Source: JAMCRM01 sp041685075 | Lineage (GTDB): Bacteria > Acidobacteriota > Terriglobia > Bryobacterales > Bryobacteraceae | Assembly (NCBI GenBank): GCA_041685075.1 | Contig: JAWLGN010000230.1 | Coordinates: forward strand, 1 to 8,777 | DNA: 8,777 nt | Direction: 5' to 3' | In this document: one piece after another, positions 1-6,319 of the stretch | How the letters are laid out: each line of letters opens with the position of its first letter | How positions within the stretch are numbered: position 1 is the first letter of the stretch | The notes under the pieces: generated by a model | What the model saw: the letters and a program-made list of their open reading frames with translations, nothing else | Database searches by the model: none | Told to the model about the DNA's origin: nothing | Program-made: the position numbers and the translations under genes

Positions 1-401
1 TCGACAATATCCACGCTGATGGGCTTTTGCACCCAGACATCCGCGCCGGCCTGCATGGCGGCGATGGCGGGGAGCGCGTGCCAGTGATCGGGCGTGGCCA
101 CCAGGACAATGTCCAGGTCCCGCTCTTTGAGCATCTCGCGGTAGTCGGAGTAGGCCCGGGGTTGCTTTTTCGACGCCTGGCGTGCGGCGATCAGTTCTCC
201 GGCGCGGGCCAGCATCTGGCGGTCTACGTCGCAGATCGACACTACCTCCACCGGCGCCACCTGGATGAGCCGGAACAGGTCGCATTTTCCGTACCATCCG
301 CAACCGATCAGCCCTACCCGGAGCGGTTTCTCCTGGGCCGCTTGTACGGTCGCCGCGGCCATGCCCGCGGCGCCGGCATGCAGAAATTCACGGCGGTTCA
401 T
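1..401 (-). CDS. Gfo/Idh/MocA family oxidoreductase, Tat-exported, N-terminal part (cut by window edge)
   Basis: This is a partial gene read leftward; only the first 133 codons lie in the window. The start ATG at 401-399 opens a twin-arginine type leader (MNRREFL, then an Ala/Gly-rich stretch to about residue 22), so the protein is probably exported folded by Tat. A Rossmann NAD(P)-binding fold follows: the nucleotide loop GCGWYG is at residues 33-38, and the second strand ends in CDVD (57-60), where an acidic residue usually contacts the NAD ribose. The segment ATPDHWH (102-108) and a QKP motif (125-127) are typical of the family; QKP stands where most members have EKP. Family members oxidise, reduce or otherwise act on sugars and related polyols, but the substrate cannot be told from the N-terminal domain. 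The gene is divergent from the M16 operon and shares its upstream region. I see no clear Shine-Dalgarno, as a palindrome occupies that position. The family call is firm and the substrate unknown. Confidence 0.93.
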   Translation of the reverse strand, partial: MNRREFLHAGAAGMAAATVQAAQEKPLRVGLIGCGWYGKCDLFRLIQVAPVEVVSICDVDRQMLARAGELIAARQASKKQPRAYSDYREMLKERDLDIVLVATPDHWHALPAIAAMQAGADVWVQKPISVDIV

Positions 402-402
402 G

Positions 403-416
403 ATACTGGCCAGTAT
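403..416. promoter_or_regulatory. 14-bp perfect palindrome in divergent intergenic region (candidate operator)
   Basis: ATACTGGCCAGTAT is its own reverse complement. It lies one base upstream of the oxidoreductase start codon, in the 95-bp spacer between two divergent genes. On the minus strand it overlaps TATACT (417-412), a fair -10 element. That would place transcription start only a few bases before the ATG and give a nearly leaderless message. No convincing -35 is present at the right distance. A role as repressor site is inference. Confidence 0.35.
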
Positions 417-421
417 ACCCG

Positions 422-466
422 GGCACGGGAAGGCTTGCAGAAGTGGGGTTGCCTCCTTGCCGTGCC
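422..466. repeat. imperfect inverted repeat upstream of M16 operon
   Basis: The left arm at 422-433 (GGCACGG, one mismatch, AAGG) pairs with the right arm at 455-466 (CCTT, mismatch, CCGTGCC), giving 11 of 12 paired positions around a 21-nt loop. An alternative inner pairing AGGC (431-434) with GCCT (451-454) is also possible. The element ends 30 bp before the first M16 start, so it could be a 5' leader hairpin or a protein-binding site. No T-run follows it, so it is not a classic terminator. Confidence 0.3.
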
Positions 467-486
467 GCCGCCTGCTCCATCAGAAT

Positions 487-490
487 GGAG
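487..490 (+). promoter_or_regulatory. Shine-Dalgarno deciding the first M16 start
   Basis: GGAG sits 6 nt before the ATG at 497. Two upstream in-frame ATGs exist, at 443 and 485, but the one at 485 overlaps this site. Only the 497 start gives a clean signal peptide at the very N-terminus. Confidence 0.65.
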
Positions 491-496
491 ACAGGA

Positions 497-2023
497 ATGA
501 GATTCGCCTTACGCCTGCTGCTGGTGCTGCTTCCGGTCCTCGCCGGAGCGCAGGATTTGAAGGAATTTGAAAAGAAGGTCACCGAATTCACCCTGCCCAA
601 CGGTCTCCATTTCATCGTCGTGGAGCGGCATGAAGCGCCGGTGGTTTCTTTTCACACGTATGTCAACGCCGGGTCGGCGAACGATCCCTCCGGGGCCACC
701 GGCATCGCCCACATGTTCGAGCACATGGCCTTCAAGGGCACGCCCTGGATCGGCACGCGCGACTGGGCGGCCGAAAAGAAGGCCCTGGAGGCCGTCGAAG
801 CCGCCTTCGATGCGCTCGAGAGCGAGCGCCGCAAGGGGCCGCGCGCGGACCCGGACCGCGTCCAGGCCCTCGAAGCGCAGCTCAAAGCGGAAATTAACAA
901 GGCTAACGCCTACGTGCTGCCCAACGAGTACCCCCGGATCATCGAAGAAAACGGCGGCGTGGGGTTGAACGCTTCCACCGGCATGGACGCCACTGAGTAT
1001 TATTACAGCCTGCCGTCCAACCGCCTGGAGCTGTGGTTTCTGCTGGAATCCCAGCGCTTCCTCCAGCCGGTCTTCCGGGAGTTCTACAAGGAGCGGGACG
1101 TGGTGCTGGAAGAGTACCACATGCGGGTAGAGTCGAACCCGCAGGGGAAGCTCTTCCAGAACTTTCTGGCGACGGCCTTCATGGCTCATCCCTACCGCGT
1201 GATGGGGACCGGTTGGCCGAGCGATATCGCGAACCTGCGGGTGCGCGATGCGGTGGAGTTCTACCGCACCTGGTACGTGCCGTCGAACATCACCCTGGCG
1301 GTGGCGGGCGACGTCGAGCCGGCCGAGGTGAAGCGGCTGGCGGAGAAGTACTTCGGTCCCATGCGGGCAAGCCCGCCGCCGCCGCTGCTGCACACCGAAG
1401 AGCCAGACCAGCCGGGACCGAGGCGGGCGCAGGTGGAGTCGCCCTCGCAGCCCGTGCTGGTCCTGGGCTACAAGCGCCCGGACCAGTTTAGCCCCGATGC
1501 CGCCGCGCTCGATGTCGCCGCCGGCATCCTCTCCAGCGGCCGCACCGGCCTGCTCTACAGGGAACTGGTGCGCGACCGGCGCATCGCGCTCGCGGCGCAG
1601 GCGGCGCCCTCCTTCCCCGCGGGCAAGTACAAGAACCTCTTCGTGTTTCTGCTGGCGCCGGCCCTGGGCCACACGGTCGAAGAGAACGAGCAGACCTTCT
1701 ACGAACTGCTGGAGCGCTTCCGCAACGAGAAGCCCGACCCCGATGCGCTGGCGCGCGTGAAGATCAAAAGCCGCGCCGGGCTGATCCGCCGCCTCTCCAA
1801 CAATGCGGGCATGGCGGCGCTGCTGGCGGCTTACCACGCCGACTATGGCGACTGGCGCAAGCTGTTCCGGGAACTGGAAGAGATCGACAAGGTAACGGCG
1901 GAGGACGTCCAGCGCGTGACGCGCCTCTACTTCGTCCCGGAGAACCGCACCGTGGCCTTCACCTACCAGCCGAAGGCCCCGGCCGAGCCCCCATCCGGGG
2001 CCGAATCGGGAGGTGCGCGGTGA
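497..2023 (+). CDS. M16 family zinc metallopeptidase, exported (catalytic subunit of a pair)
   Basis: The start at 497 gives 508 residues and a signal peptide (MRFALRLLLVLLPVLAGA, with a likely cut after AGA at about residue 18), so the protein acts outside the cytoplasm. The M16 inverted zinc site HMFEH is at 72-76, with E75 the expected base and H72 and H76 ligands. The third ligand is probably E206, in ERDVVLEE (199-206). The gap from H76 to E206 is about 129 residues instead of the family's usual 74-76, because of a charged, helix-prone insert at roughly 85-145. The peptidase domain continues through a GLNAST segment and HPY (231-233). In the second half, the usual R-x3-G-x2-Y substrate pair reads R359 with I363 and A366, so the tyrosine is missing. 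The stop overlaps the next gene by 4 bp (GTGA), indicating translational coupling. The peptidase call is strong; the peptide substrate is unknown. Confidence 0.95.
   Translation: MRFALRLLLVLLPVLAGAQDLKEFEKKVTEFTLPNGLHFIVVERHEAPVVSFHTYVNAGSANDPSGATGIAHMFEHMAFKGTPWIGTRDWAAEKKALEAVEAAFDALESERRKGPRADPDRVQALEAQLKAEINKANAYVLPNEYPRIIEENGGVGLNASTGMDATEYYYSLPSNRLELWFLLESQRFLQPVFREFYKERDVVLEEYHMRVESNPQGKLFQNFLATAFMAHPYRVMGTGWPSDIANLRVRDAVEFYRTWYVPSNITLAVAGDVEPAEVKRLAEKYFGPMRASPPPPLLHTEEPDQPGPRRAQVESPSQPVLVLGYKRPDQFSPDAAALDVAAGILSSGRTGLLYRELVRDRRIALAAQAAPSFPAGKYKNLFVFLLAPALGHTVEENEQTFYELLERFRNEKPDPDALARVKIKSRAGLIRRLSNNAGMAALLAAYHADYGDWRKLFRELEEIDKVTAEDVQRVTRLYFVPENRTVAFTYQPKAPAEPPSGAESGGAR
2008..2013 (+). 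promoter_or_regulatory. Shine-Dalgarno for second M16 gene
   Basis: GGGAGG inside the last codons of the first M16 gene lies 6 nt before the GTG start at 2020. It supports that non-ATG start and coupled translation of the two subunits. Confidence 0.65.
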
Positions 2024-3516
2024 GAATCCCAATTCTGCTGGCGGCCTTTACCGCCGCCCTGCTGCCTGCCGGGCAACGCCCCGCGGCGGCGCCTGAGGAG
2101 GGCGTTCCGGCCGAGACCTCGTGGCGCGATTTGAAGTTCCCGCCGCTGAAGCAAATTCCCATCCCGCCGGTGGAAACCTACACGCTCCCCAACGGCATGA
2201 AGATCTTTCTGTTGGAAGATCGCGAACTGCCGCTGGTGAGCGGCACGGCGCGCATCCGTACGGGCAACCTCTTCGACCCGCCGGACAAGGTGGGGCTGGC
2301 CGGCGTCACCGGGCGCGTCATGCGCACCGGCGGCACGCAGTCCAAGACCGGCGACGAACTCGACGAGCAGCTCGAAAACATCGCCGCCACCGTGGAATCG
2401 GGCATCGGGGAGACCAGCGGCTCGGTTTCCTTTTCCGCCCTGAAGGAGAACACCGACGAGGTGCTGGCCATCTTCCATGATGTCCTCACGGCCCCGGCAT
2501 TTCGCCAGGAAAAGGTCGAGCTGGAGAAGACGCAACTGCGCAGCGCCATCTCCCGGCGCAACGACAACGCCGGCTCGGTGGCGGCGCGCGAGTTCGCCAA
2601 CCTGGTCTACGGCAAGGACACGCCCTACGGCTGGCAGATCGAGTACGCCACGGTCGACAACATTCAGCGCGACGACCTGGTGGCCTTCTACCGCCGCTAC
2701 TTCTTCCCGGCCAACATCCTGCTGGCCGTGTGGGGCGACTTCGAGACCGCCGAGATGAAAGCCAAGCTGGAGAAGCTCTTCGGCGGCTGGAACTACCGGC
2801 AGCCGCCCGTGCCGCCCTTCCCGAAGGTGCGCCGGCAGGCGGCGCCGGGCATCTACGTCGCCCGCAAGGACGACGTCACCCAGACGTTCATCACGATAGG
2901 GCACCTGGGCGGCGAGCTGCGCGACCCGAGTTACCCGGCGCTCGAGGTCATGGCCGATATTCTGGGCGGAGGTTTCCGCAGCCGCCTCATGCAGCGGGTG
3001 CGCACGAAGCTGGGCTATGCCTACAGCATCGGGGCGGGCTGGGGCGCCAATTACAACCACCCGGGGCTGTTCCGCGTATTCGCCAGCGTGCGGTCGCCGG
3101 TCACCGCCGAAACCATCACGGCGGTGCGGGAGGAGATCGAGCGCCTGCGCACCGAGGAGGTCTCCGACGAGGAGCTGGAAACCTCCCGCCAGAGCGCTCT
3201 CAACAGCCTGGTCTTCGCCTTCGATACCAAGACCAAGACGCTGGGGCGGCTGTTGAACTATGAATACTACGGCTATCCGCGCGACTTTATCCAGCGATAC
3301 CAGAAGGCCCTGGCCGCGGTGACCAAGGCCGATGTCCTGCGCGCCGCGCGCAGGCACCTGGACCCTGCGCGCATCACCATCGTGGCGGTAGGGCCGGCGG
3401 CGGAGTTCGAAAAGTCGTTGGCAACCCTGGGGATGCCGGTCACGTCCCTCGATTTAACCATTCCGAAGGACGAGCCGAAAGCCGGTACGGCCGCCACGGC
3501 CGGCCGGGGGAACTGA
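2020..3516 (+). CDS. M16 family peptidase-like protein, zinc site lost (partner subunit)
   Basis: A GTG start within the upstream stop (GTGA) gives 498 residues. The N-terminal hydrophobic stretch (residues 3-17) followed by a Pro/Ala linker looks like a signal peptide. The M16 fold is clear: LPNGMKIFLLED at 56-67, the VYGKDTPYG segment at 196-204, and the C-terminal glycine loop LGGGFRSRL at 315-323. The position of the HxxEH motif reads GVTGR (95-99), so all zinc ligands and the catalytic Glu are gone. In contrast, the substrate-binding pair R328 and Y335 (R-x3-G-x2-Y) is intact, which is exactly what the upstream gene lacks. Bacterial M16B enzymes are known in which one subunit brings zinc and the other the R/Y pair, so this is most likely the non-catalytic half of a heterodimer. 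A bare degenerate paralogue is unlikely, since the length and the second domain are well preserved. Confidence 0.93.
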   Translation: MRIPILLAAFTAALLPAGQRPAAAPEEGVPAETSWRDLKFPPLKQIPIPPVETYTLPNGMKIFLLEDRELPLVSGTARIRTGNLFDPPDKVGLAGVTGRVMRTGGTQSKTGDELDEQLENIAATVESGIGETSGSVSFSALKENTDEVLAIFHDVLTAPAFRQEKVELEKTQLRSAISRRNDNAGSVAAREFANLVYGKDTPYGWQIEYATVDNIQRDDLVAFYRRYFFPANILLAVWGDFETAEMKAKLEKLFGGWNYRQPPVPPFPKVRRQAAPGIYVARKDDVTQTFITIGHLGGELRDPSYPALEVMADILGGGFRSRLMQRVRTKLGYAYSIGAGWGANYNHPGLFRVFASVRSPVTAETITAVREEIERLRTEEVSDEELETSRQSALNSLVFAFDTKTKTLGRLLNYEYYGYPRDFIQRYQKALAAVTKADVLRAARRHLDPARITIVAVGPAAEFEKSLATLGMPVTSLDLTIPKDEPKAGTAATAGRGN

Positions 3517-3526
3517 ACAACCGATC

Positions 3527-4324
3527 ATGAAGACCATTGCCGCGGCGTGTCTGCCGCTTCTGTTCGTCTCGTTGCTGCCGGCGCAGAACGCCCAGCAGCG
3601 CGGCCGGCAAATCATCGACGGGGCCCTGGCGGCGCTGGGCGGAGACAAGTTCCTGGCCATGGAAGACCGCGTGGAATCCGGTCGGGCTTACTCGTTCTAC
3701 CGCGAGCGCCTCTCCGGTCTGGCCATCGCCACCATCTATACGCGCTACACCGAGCGGCCGCAGGAGGGCGCGGAGGAGCTGGGCATCCGGGAGCGGCAGG
3801 CCTTCGGCAAGGACGAGTACAGCGCGGTGCTGTTCACCGGCGATGCGGCCTACGAGATCACCTTCCGCGGCGCCCGGCCGCTCGAAGAGGATCGCCTGGA
3901 ACGCTACCGCGACAGCACCCGCCAGAACATCTTCTACATCCTCCGCCAGCGCCTCCAGGAACCCGGCATGCTGTTTGAGTGGCGCGGCTCCGATATCGTG
4001 GACAACCAGCCGGTGGAGATCGTGGATATCACCGACGCGGAGAACCGCGTGGTGACCGTCTACTTCAACCGCACCTCCAAGCTCCCCATCCGGCAGGTCT
4101 ACACCCGCCGCGATCCCAAGACCCGGTACCGCGACGAGGAACTGACGCTCTACTCCAAGTACCGCGACGTGGACGGCGTGATGTGGCCCTTCGCCATCCA
4201 GCGCGAACGCAACGGCGAGAAGATCTACCAGATCTATTCCGATACCGTGGCCATCAACAAGGGCCTGCCCGACAGCCTGTTCACCCTGCCGGCCAATATC
4301 AAGATCCTGGGCGACAAGAAGTAG
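3527..4324 (+). CDS. exported protein of probable LolA-like fold, third gene of the M16 operon
   Basis: The protein has 265 residues with a clear signal peptide (about residues 1-19, MKTIAAACLPLLFVSLLPAQ). Cys8 is too close to the N-terminus to be a convincing lipobox, so a soluble periplasmic form is more likely than a lipoprotein. The body alternates short polar and aromatic strands and ends with a pattern common in outer-membrane lipoprotein-sorting (LolA/LolB-like) proteins: VVTVYFNRTSKLPIRQV (175-191), then DVDGVMWPF (214-222), then GLPDSLFTLPANI (246-258). The helix IIDGALAALGG (29-39) begins the mature part. It starts 10 bp after the second M16 stop with no promoter between, so it is probably co-transcribed. 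No Shine-Dalgarno is obvious (a G-run at 3506-3510 is rather far). The fold assignment is by pattern only; the function, perhaps binding a hydrophobic ligand or helping the peptidase, is unproven. Confidence 0.75.
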   Translation: MKTIAAACLPLLFVSLLPAQNAQQRGRQIIDGALAALGGDKFLAMEDRVESGRAYSFYRERLSGLAIATIYTRYTERPQEGAEELGIRERQAFGKDEYSAVLFTGDAAYEITFRGARPLEEDRLERYRDSTRQNIFYILRQRLQEPGMLFEWRGSDIVDNQPVEIVDITDAENRVVTVYFNRTSKLPIRQVYTRRDPKTRYRDEELTLYSKYRDVDGVMWPFAIQRERNGEKIYQIYSDTVAINKGLPDSLFTLPANIKILGDKK

Positions 4325-4331
4325 CGGCCGG

Positions 4332-5072
4332 TTATTCCAACATCTCGGCCACCTGGTCGAAAGCCGCGAAGCACTCTCGCAGCCAGGTGCGGCAGTAGCG
4401 GCGTTCCGTGAAGCCGAAGTCGCCGTTGTCCGACTCCGCGAAATCGCTGAACGAGAGGCTGGCGCGGTCCACTGATTGGTAGACGGAGCTGTCCAGGGCG
4501 GGGATATCCAGTTCCCGCGCGCCGGCGGCGAGCAACTCTTTGCGGATTTTCGACTGTTCGTAGATTTCGAAGGCGCTGGCCACCCCGAAGTTGCGCACCA
4601 GGATGTACTGCACATCGCGGCCCAGCGCGTTGAAGCACTCTTTGAGGTGCCCGACGCTGTCCACGGCGCCGCCCAGCACGTAGGCCACGGTGATGCCCAA
4701 CCGGCCCGAGGCAGCCTCTTCCAGGGCGCCGCCGCGGTACAGCCAGGTCTTCACCTCTTCTCCGGAACGCGCTCCCAGGTCGACCAGCGCAATGCGCTTG
4801 CCGCCTTCCATGGCGTAATCGAGAACCGGCGCGATGGTGGCGGCGTTCGCGGGATCCACCGGAGCGGTCTCGCTGGGGTGAAAGCGCAGCAGTTGCCCCG
4901 TGGGGCCCTCGGCGTCGAAAGCGCGGAAGGCGGCCTTGCGCGCGTTCAGGAAATCCGCGATCACGCGCGCCACGGTGGACTTGCCCACGCCTCCCTTTTC
5001 TCCATGGGTGAGGATGAGGCGCGGCTTCTCGCGGGTGGGTTTCTTTTCAGTGGTCGTCTTTCGGTTGCTCAT
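4332..5072 (-). CDS. ParA/MinD-superfamily P-loop ATPase, TraL-like
   Basis: The protein has 246 residues. After a Lys/Thr-rich N-terminus it carries a deviant Walker A, GEKGGVGKST (24-33), with both the signature Lys26 and the P-loop Lys31. D53 in AFDAEG fits the switch I (A') aspartate, and RIALVDLGA (93-101) is Walker B with D98. LVRN (158-161) matches the place where an Asn reads the base. Order and length resemble TraL-type ATPases of conjugative plasmids more than chromosomal ParA/Soj, but this rests on remembered family patterns. No transmembrane segment is visible and no parB-like gene is in the window. The gene starts 6 bp after the HTH gene; GAGGAA at 5085-5090 is 12 nt before the ATG, a long spacing. 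It converges on the M16 operon with 7 bp between stops. The ATPase call is firm; a role in partition, positioning or transfer is not established. Confidence 0.85.
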   Translation of the reverse strand: MSNRKTTTEKKPTREKPRLILTHGEKGGVGKSTVARVIADFLNARKAAFRAFDAEGPTGQLLRFHPSETAPVDPANAATIAPVLDYAMEGGKRIALVDLGARSGEEVKTWLYRGGALEEAASGRLGITVAYVLGGAVDSVGHLKECFNALGRDVQYILVRNFGVASAFEIYEQSKIRKELLAAGARELDIPALDSSVYQSVDRASLSFSDFAESDNGDFGFTERRYCRTWLRECFAAFDQVAEMLE

Positions 5073-5078
5073 GGATCT

Positions 5079-5432
5079 CTAGAGTTCCTCGATTCTCGAA
5101 AACGGATGCGTCCGGCCGGACCGCCGGTTGCGCGGCGCCGCGCCGCGGAGCAGGGTGCGCCGCGCGGCGGGCGGGAGCAGGGCCAGCATCCGCGCCGCCG
5201 CGGGGACCCAAGGCGGAATCGGCTCGCGGCCCTTCAGCCAGGCGTCCAGATCCTCCTGCTCCACCCCCGCGGCCTGCGCGAACTCGCTTGCCGACAGCCC
5301 GGTTCTGGCAATTCTGGACCGCAGCGACGCCCGGGTGATGCCGGTGGCGGCGCGTGGCGCGCGATGCCCGTTGGACGCACGAAGCGCCAGGATGCCGGCT
5401 TCCAGGGCATCCAGAATTTCGAGGGTCGTCAT
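5079..5432 (-). CDS. small Cro/XRE-like helix-turn-helix protein
   Basis: The protein has 117 residues if it starts at the ATG at 5432. An in-frame ATG at 5456 would add eight residues; neither has a good Shine-Dalgarno. The segment TGLSASEFAQAAGVEQED (44-61), followed by LDAWLKGREPIPPW (62-75), has the spacing of a lambda Cro/XRE helix-turn-helix, where a recognition helix is followed by W-x2-G-x3-IP. The N-terminal helix TLEILDALEAGILALR (3-18) could mediate dimerisation, and the C-terminus is Arg-rich. It lies 6 bp upstream of the ParA/TraL-like ATPase and is probably co-transcribed with it, so it could be the DNA-binding partner or autoregulator of that ATPase. The frame stays open far upstream into the response regulator, but that extension has no protein-like character. 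An antitoxin is an alternative, though no toxin gene is seen. Confidence 0.68.
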   Translation of the reverse strand: MTTLEILDALEAGILALRASNGHRAPRAATGITRASLRSRIARTGLSASEFAQAAGVEQEDLDAWLKGREPIPPWVPAAARMLALLPPAARRTLLRGAAPRNRRSGRTHPFSRIEEL

Positions 5433-5647
5433 CTGCGGTGTGCACCGGTTTTGCATGCCCGCGAGGGATCGTTCGAGGTTCAACCTGGAGCTTGGACTCT
5501 CCGCTATCGTAGCGCACTGCGCGGCGGAGTCACCAGCGCGGCGGACGCGGTTGGCGCCGGAATCGGAAGGACCGGGCGGCCTCCCCAGCCGGCAGCCGCG
5601 GCGGCGCGCCGGCGGCAGGGGGGGCATGCGGCGGAAGGGCGGCCGCC
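5433..5647. other. 215-bp spacer between response regulator and HTH gene
   Basis: This is a very GC-rich spacer with no supported gene. It likely contains the promoter of the HTH-ATPase pair, on the minus strand. The end near 5600-5647 is a run of GCC/GGC-type bases. A 14-bp palindrome (5636-5649) overlaps the response regulator stop but lacks a T-tract, so it is not a convincing terminator. Confidence 0.5.
5506..5533 (-). promoter_or_regulatory. weak sigma70-like promoter candidate for the HTH-ATPase pair
   Basis: On the minus strand, GTGACT (5533-5528) and TACGAT (5511-5506) are separated by 16 bp, each matching 4 of 6 consensus bases. The position, about 75 bp before the HTH start, is reasonable, and the -10 lies in one of the few A/T-containing spots of the spacer. 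Such matches arise by chance, so this is only a candidate. Confidence 0.2.
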
Positions 5648-6319
5648 CTATGCCAACATGGGGGGCCGGATGATTTTTTTGTGGTTGGCGTTCTGCACGA
5701 GCTGCGCCTTGTTGTGGAGATCCAGCTTGCGCATCAGGTTGAACTTGTGCGCCTCCACGGTCTTGACGCTGAGGTCCAGGCTGCTGGCGATCTCCTTGAC
5801 CGAAGAGCCCTCTGCCAGGAGCTTCAGAATCTCCCGTTCGCGCTTGGTGAGGGAACCGAAACGCGAGGCGCGCGGTTCGCTGCGCACCTGCATCCGGAAA
5901 TCGTTCACCAGCAGCGACAACATGCGCGGGCTCAGGTAGCTGCCCCCGCGGTAGACCTCCCGGATGGCCGAGATCAACTGGTCCGCGGGGCTGTCCTTCA
6001 GTATGTATCCTCCGGCCCCTACCTGCATGCACTCCGAGAGGTAGTCCTCGTCGTCGTACATGGTGAGGAAGATGATCTTGGTATCGGGCCGGCTCTTGCG
6101 GATCTGCCGCGCCGCTTCGAAGCTGCTCAAGCCGGGCATCCCAATGTCCAGCAGCACCATGTCGGGGCGCGTTTCGGCTGCCTTGGCCACGGCTTCGCCG
6201 GCGTTGGCGGCCTCTCCGATCACCTCGATGTCCGGCTCGGCGGCGAGCAGGGTTTTGACGCCCTGTCGAAACAGGGTGTGATCATCGGTAAGAAGAATTC
6301 GAATTTTCGCCATACGCAC
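5648..6319 (-). CDS. NarL/LuxR-type response regulator
   Basis: The protein has 223 residues from a GTG at 6319. An ATG two codons in (6313) is an alternative, but GAGGG at 6325-6329 is 5 nt from the GTG and 11 nt from the ATG. The receiver domain spans about residues 5-122, with acid-pocket D12 and D13, phospho-acceptor D58 in LLDIGMPG, T86 and K108 (YILKDS). The C-terminal DNA-binding LuxR domain (about 155-210) shows SLTKREREIL and then KEIASSLDLSVKTVEAHKFN, the standard four-helix recognition motif. It should bind DNA and alter transcription after phosphorylation by the kinase encoded immediately upstream. The GTG directly follows the kinase stop with no intergenic base, so the two are almost certainly one transcript and translationally coupled. 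Target genes are unknown. Confidence 0.95.
   Translation of the reverse strand: MRMAKIRILLTDDHTLFRQGVKTLLAAEPDIEVIGEAANAGEAVAKAAETRPDMVLLDIGMPGLSSFEAARQIRKSRPDTKIIFLTMYDDEDYLSECMQVGAGGYILKDSPADQLISAIREVYRGGSYLSPRMLSLLVNDFRMQVRSEPRASRFGSLTKREREILKLLAEGSSVKEIASSLDLSVKTVEAHKFNLMRKLDLHNKAQLVQNANHKKIIRPPMLA

Noticed and set aside
443..496. Upstream starts at 443 or 485 for the first M16 gene
   Set aside because: They would place polar, Cys-containing residues before the signal peptide, and the only good ribosome site (487-490) serves the ATG at 497.
509..2032. Long open frame on the minus strand opposite the first M16 gene, with similar ones opposite the second M16 gene (1963-3357, minus), the ATPase/HTH region (4476-5939, plus), the response regulator (5681-6352, plus) and the kinase (6893-7759, plus)
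   Set aside because: Each is antisense to a gene with clear family motifs, has Arg/Gly/His-rich composition without domain character, and arises from high GC in third codon positions.
3527..3600. Third operon protein as a lipoprotein because of AAAC near the N-terminus
   Set aside because: Cys8 comes before the hydrophobic core is complete, so a signal peptidase II site there is not credible.
4325..4350. Hairpin GGCCG/CGGCC at the convergent junction as a bidirectional terminator
   Set aside because: It has only 5 bp of stem with a 15-nt loop, no T-run on either side, and overlaps the end of the ATPase coding sequence.
5636..5649. Palindrome AGGGCGGCCGCCCT at the response regulator stop as a Rho-independent terminator
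   Set aside because: The stem is short and GC-only, and no T-tract follows on the minus strand. In this composition such palindromes are expected by chance.
5433..6032. Upstream extension of the HTH frame to a far start at 6032
   Set aside because: It runs out of frame through the response regulator gene and its translation is Pro/Gln/Arg-rich without protein-like features. The ATG at 5432 fits the HTH protein.
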